A DNA stretch of 64,000 nucleotides from DASRIA01 sp963768885 (GTDB lineage Bacteria; Actinomycetota; Thermoleophilia; Solirubrobacterales; JBBDJG01), in assembly GCA_963768885.1 (NCBI GenBank), contig CAVYJN010000012.1, positions 25,631 to 89,630 of the forward strand, given 5' to 3'. The notes under the pieces were generated by a model that was given only the letters and a program-made list of their open reading frames with translations, was not told the origin of the DNA and ran no database searches. Shown one piece after another: positions 60,785 to 64,000 of the stretch; position 1 is the first letter of the stretch; every line of letters starts with the position of its first letter. Both the position numbers and the translations under genes were made by a program.

Positions 60785-63700
60785 CCGGCGCGCCGCAGGG
60801 CGATCCCGAGCTCGGAGCCGTCGATGCGGGCCGTCTCGGTGTGCGGCCCCCCGGCCGCGCGCCGTCGAACGCGAGGTTCGCGGCGAGCGTCTCGCCCGCG
60901 ACGTAGTCCGCGTGCTGGCGCACCGCGTCGATCAGCGCGTCGTCTCCGGTCAGGGTCAGGTCGATGCGGTCCTCGACCTGGAGGCCCGCGCCCTTGCGCG
61001 CGTTCTGGATCGCGTGCACGACCTCGCGCGCCGCGCCCTCGCGCAGCAGCTCGTCGTCGAGGTCGAGCTGCAGCGCGACCGCGTAGTTGGCCTGGCGCTC
61101 GAGCTGGTAGCCCTCGCGCGGCAGCATCACGAGCGACAGATCGTCGGAGCCGAGGCGCTCCTCCTTGCCGCCGACCTCGATCGTGACCGCGTCACCGCCG
61201 GTCGAGCGCGGCCGCGGTCGCGCTCGCGTCGAGCTGCTCGATCGCGCGCGCGGCCTCCGGCATGTGCGAGCCGAAGCGCGGCCCGAGCTGCGCGGAAGTT
61301 CGGCTTCACCTCGTATGAGGCGAGCTCCTCCGCCTCGTCCACGTAGGAGACGCCCTTCACGTTCAGCTCGTCCAGGACCTGGTCCTCGAGGCGCTCGATC
61401 GCAGCCCGCTCGCGCGGGTCGGCGACCACGACCGCCTCGCGCAGCGGCTGGCGCACCTTCACCTTCGCCTGGCTGCGCGCCGCCCGGCCCAGCTCGACCG
61501 TGCGGCGGGCGACGGCCATGTCGAACTCGAGCTCGCGGTCGATCAGCGACTCGTCGGGCTCGGGGAAGTCGCACAGGTGCACGGAGATCTCCGTGCCGTC
61601 GAGGTTGCCGTAGATCTCGTCGGCCACGAACGGCGTGAACGGGGCGAGCAGCTGCGACACGGTGACGAGCGCGTGGTGCAGCGTCAGATAGGCGCGACAC
61701 CGTGTCCTCGCTCGCTCTCGTCGCCGGATCGCCAGAAGCGCCGGCGCGAGCGGCGCACGTACCAGTTCGAGAGATCGTCGACGAAGGTGGCGATCGCGCG
61801 GCCCGCCGACGTGGTGTCGTAGGCGTCGAGCTTCTCGCGCACCTCGGCGATCGTGCCCTGCAGCCGCGACAGGACCCAGCGGTCGAGCGCCGGGCGGCGC
61901 CCGGCTCGAGCCGGCCGGCGCCGTGGTCGAAGTCCTCGACGTTCGCGTACAGGACGTAGAAGCCGTACGTGTTCCACAGCGTCAGCAGGAACTTGCGCAC
62001 GCTCTCGCCGACGGTGCTCGACCGAGAACCGGTATCCCGACCACGGCTGCTGGGAGGTGAAGTAGTACCAGCGGAACGCGTCCGCGCCGTGGCGGTCGAT
62101 CACGTCCCAGGGCGCGACCACGTTGCCGCGGCTCTTCGACATCTTCTGGCCGTCGGGGTCGAGGATCAGCCCCAGGCACAGCACGTTGCGGTAGCTGGTC
62201 GTGTCGAACAGCAGCGTCGCCTCCGCCAGCAGCGAGTAGAACCAGCCGCGCGTCTGGTCGAGCGCCTCGCAGATGAAGTCGGCGGGAAAGCGCTGCTTGA
62301 ACAGCTCCTCGTTCTCGAACGGGTAGTGGAACTGCGCGAACGGCATCGCGCCGGAGTCGAACCAGGCGTCGATCACCTCGGGCACGCGGCGCATCTCCTG
62401 CCCGCAGTCCGGACACGGAAGGCGACGTCGTCGATGTACGGCCGGTGCAGGTCGTCGGGCACCGCACCGGCCAGCTCGCGCAGCTCGGCGATCGAGCCGA
62501 TGCAGCGCACGTGCTGGCGTCCTCGCAGCGCCACACGGGCAGCGGCGTGCCCCAGTAGCGCTCGCGCGACAGCGCCCAGTCGACGTTGTTCTCGAGCCAC
62601 TTGCCGAAGCGCCCGTGCTTGATGTGGAACGGGTACCAGTCGATCGACTCGTTCACGGCGAGCAGCTCGTCGCGGCGCGCGGTCGTGCGGATGTACCACT
62701 CGCGCTTCGCGTAGTAGAGCAGCGGCGTGTCGCAGCGCCAGCAGTGCGGATAGGCGTGCTCGTACTGCTCGGCGCGGTAGAGCAGGCCGCGCGACTCGAG
62801 GTCGGCGATCAGGTCCGGGTCGGCGTCCTTCACGAAGCGGCCCTCGTAGGGCCCGATGCGCTCGTCGTAGGTGCCGTCGGCGCGCACCGGGTTGATCACG
62901 TTCAGGCCGTACTGCTCGCCGAGGCGGAAGTCGTCCTCGCCGAACGCGATCGCGGTGTGCACGAGCCCGGTGCCGTCGTCGGCCGACACGAAGTCGGCCG
63001 CCAGCACCGTGTGGCCGCGTCGCCGTACTCGGGCCCGGCGATGAAGGGGAACGGCGGCTCGTAGCGGTGCCCTCGAGCTCGCGCCCGGGAAAGCGGTCGA
63101 GCACCTCCGCGTCCTCGCCCAGCACCGGCTCGACGCGCGCCTCGGCCAGCACGTAGACCTCGCCCGTCCTGGCGCGCGCGCACGTAGGTGAGGTCGGGGT
63201 CGATCGCGACGGCGGCATTCGACACCAGCGTCCACGGCGTCGTCGTCCAGACGAGCAGCGCGTCGCCGTCGCGCAGCGGACCGGTGGGCTGCGCGACCGG
63301 GAACCGCACGTAGACGGAGGGGTCGACCACGTCGTGGTAGCCGAGCGCGACCTCGTGCGAGGACAGCGCGGTGCCGCAGCGCGGGCAGTAGGGCACGACC
63401 TTGTGGCCCTCGTAGAGCAGGTCGTCGTCCCAGATCTGGCGCAGCGCCCACCAGACCGACTCGATGTACTCGTTGGCGAGCGTGACATAGGCGTCGTCGA
63501 GGTCGATCCAGAACGCGATCCGCTCGGTCAGCCGGTTCCACTCCTCCACGTAGGAGAAGACCGACTCGCGGCACTGCTGGTTGAACTCGGCGATGCCCAT
63601 CGCCTCGATCTCGTGCTTGGAGCTGATGCCGAGCTGGCGCTCGACCTCGAGCTCGACCGGCAGCCCGTGGCAGTCCCAGCCGGCCTTGCGGGGCACGTGG

Positions 63701-63936
63701 TAGCCGCGCATCGTCTTGTAGCGGGGGAAGATGTCCTTGAAGACGCGCGACAGGACGTGGTGGGAGCCGGGCCGGCCGTTGGCGGTCGGCGGGCCCTCGT
63801 AGAAGACGTAGAGGGGCGCCCCCTCGCGGCGGCGCAGGGTCTCGTGGAACACGTCGTCGCGCTGCCAGCGCTCGAGCACCTGCTCCTCGAGCGCGGGGAA
63901 GCTCTGATCCGTGTCCACGGGGCGGTAGCGCGGCAT
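60781..63936 (-). CDS. ileS: Isoleucyl-tRNA synthetase (many frameshifts)
   Basis: About 1050 residues, the length of the long (ileS2/eukaryote-like) form. Intact motifs: N-terminal FYEGPPTANGRPGSHHVLSR containing the HIGH equivalent, GWDCHGLPVELEVE, editing-domain WTTTPWTLVSNAAVA, CRCDTPLLYYAKREWYIRT-type region, WFDSGAMPFAQFHYPF, KMSKS in DGQKMSKSRGN, and an anticodon domain starting YLTLHHALVTVSQLLAPFTP. The frame changes about 13 times (near 60850, 61200, 61291, 61692, 61710, 61900, 62012, 62418, 62515, 63014, 63070 and 63171). An essential single-copy gene cannot be so broken, so these are best read as sequence errors. Confidence 0.9.
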
Positions 63937-64000
63937 GGCGGATGATTCTAGGGTGGGGGGCGTCGCTCCCGGTGGGGGTGTGCGGCTGAGGTGGGTGAGC
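63937..64000 (-). other. Upstream region of ileS, cut by window edge
   Basis: Only 64 bases of the ileS leader are visible. On the minus strand they read through C-rich stretches and CCTAGAATCATCC before the ATG. In actinobacteria ileS is often controlled by a T-box leader, but no T-box core (TGGNACCGCG type) is within this piece, so nothing can be claimed. Confidence 0.3.

Noticed and set aside
63937..64000. T-box leader of ileS
   Set aside because: The visible 64 bases lack the T-box core; the rest lies outside the window.

Overview
The window is very G+C-rich bacterial DNA with tightly packed genes, many ATGA, GTGA or TTGA stop/start overlaps and frequent GTG starts. Gene content points to an actinobacterium, most probably of the Thermoleophilia/Solirubrobacterales type. 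The clues are large secreted proteins with basic Gly/Lys-rich C-terminal domains, RTX-like repeats, a polyprenol-phosphate mannose synthase and tandem sulfotransferases. This placement is inferred from style and gene families; there is no rRNA, tRNA, insertion sequence, CRISPR array or phage gene to anchor it.

Layout. 0-6.5 kb is housekeeping: DUF488, GFA, RecQ, an adenine-salvage operon (MTA phosphorylase, APT) with an SDR and a Tag-like HhH protein, then a secreted protein. 6.5-9.8 kb holds an OmpR/EnvZ-type two-component system flanked by two extremely acidic exported proteins. 9.9-13.6 kb has a TetR/MFS drug-efflux pair and a Rieske-tailed FAD oxidoreductase. 13.8-43.8 kb is a long cell-surface glycan region: a duplicated beta-helix protein, a GT92-like enzyme, a glycosidase-GT2 fusion, an ABC exporter, GT2, GT4 and GT-B-like transferases, two methyltransferases, three full sulfotransferases plus one short one, an APH-like kinase, a YdjC-type deacetylase and an APS kinase. 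43.8-52.4 kb encodes exported surface proteins (a CPxxSxIG-repeat giant, an RTX-like protein, a small secreted protein and two lipoproteins). 52.5-64 kb returns to metabolism and housekeeping: GT4, threonine aldolase, a split TauE, trehalose-phosphatase, PolX, polyprenol-P-mannose synthase, thioredoxin, an AI-2E-family transporter and IleRS.

How the parts fit. The glycan region reads as one assembly-modification-export programme. Glycosyltransferases build a chain, the ABC protein is the likely exporter, the deacetylase and methyltransferases tailor sugars, and the sulfotransferases would use PAPS made by the local APS kinase, so the predicted product is a sulfated surface glycan or glycolipid. 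Two uncharacterised protein modules recur through it. One, of about 105 residues, occurs five times, fused to transferases and a methyltransferase and also as a stand-alone two-copy protein. The other is a GW-type N-terminal module on all three sulfotransferases and possibly on one GT2. A 385-residue GT-B-like protein occurs three times with exactly the same length and a fourth time fused to a GT2.

Quality caution. About thirty genes are intact, but several, including essential IleRS, are broken by single-base indels, mostly an extra G or C. These cluster at 21.6-25.1 kb and 60.8-63.2 kb. I treat them as probable sequence errors and annotate the genes across them.
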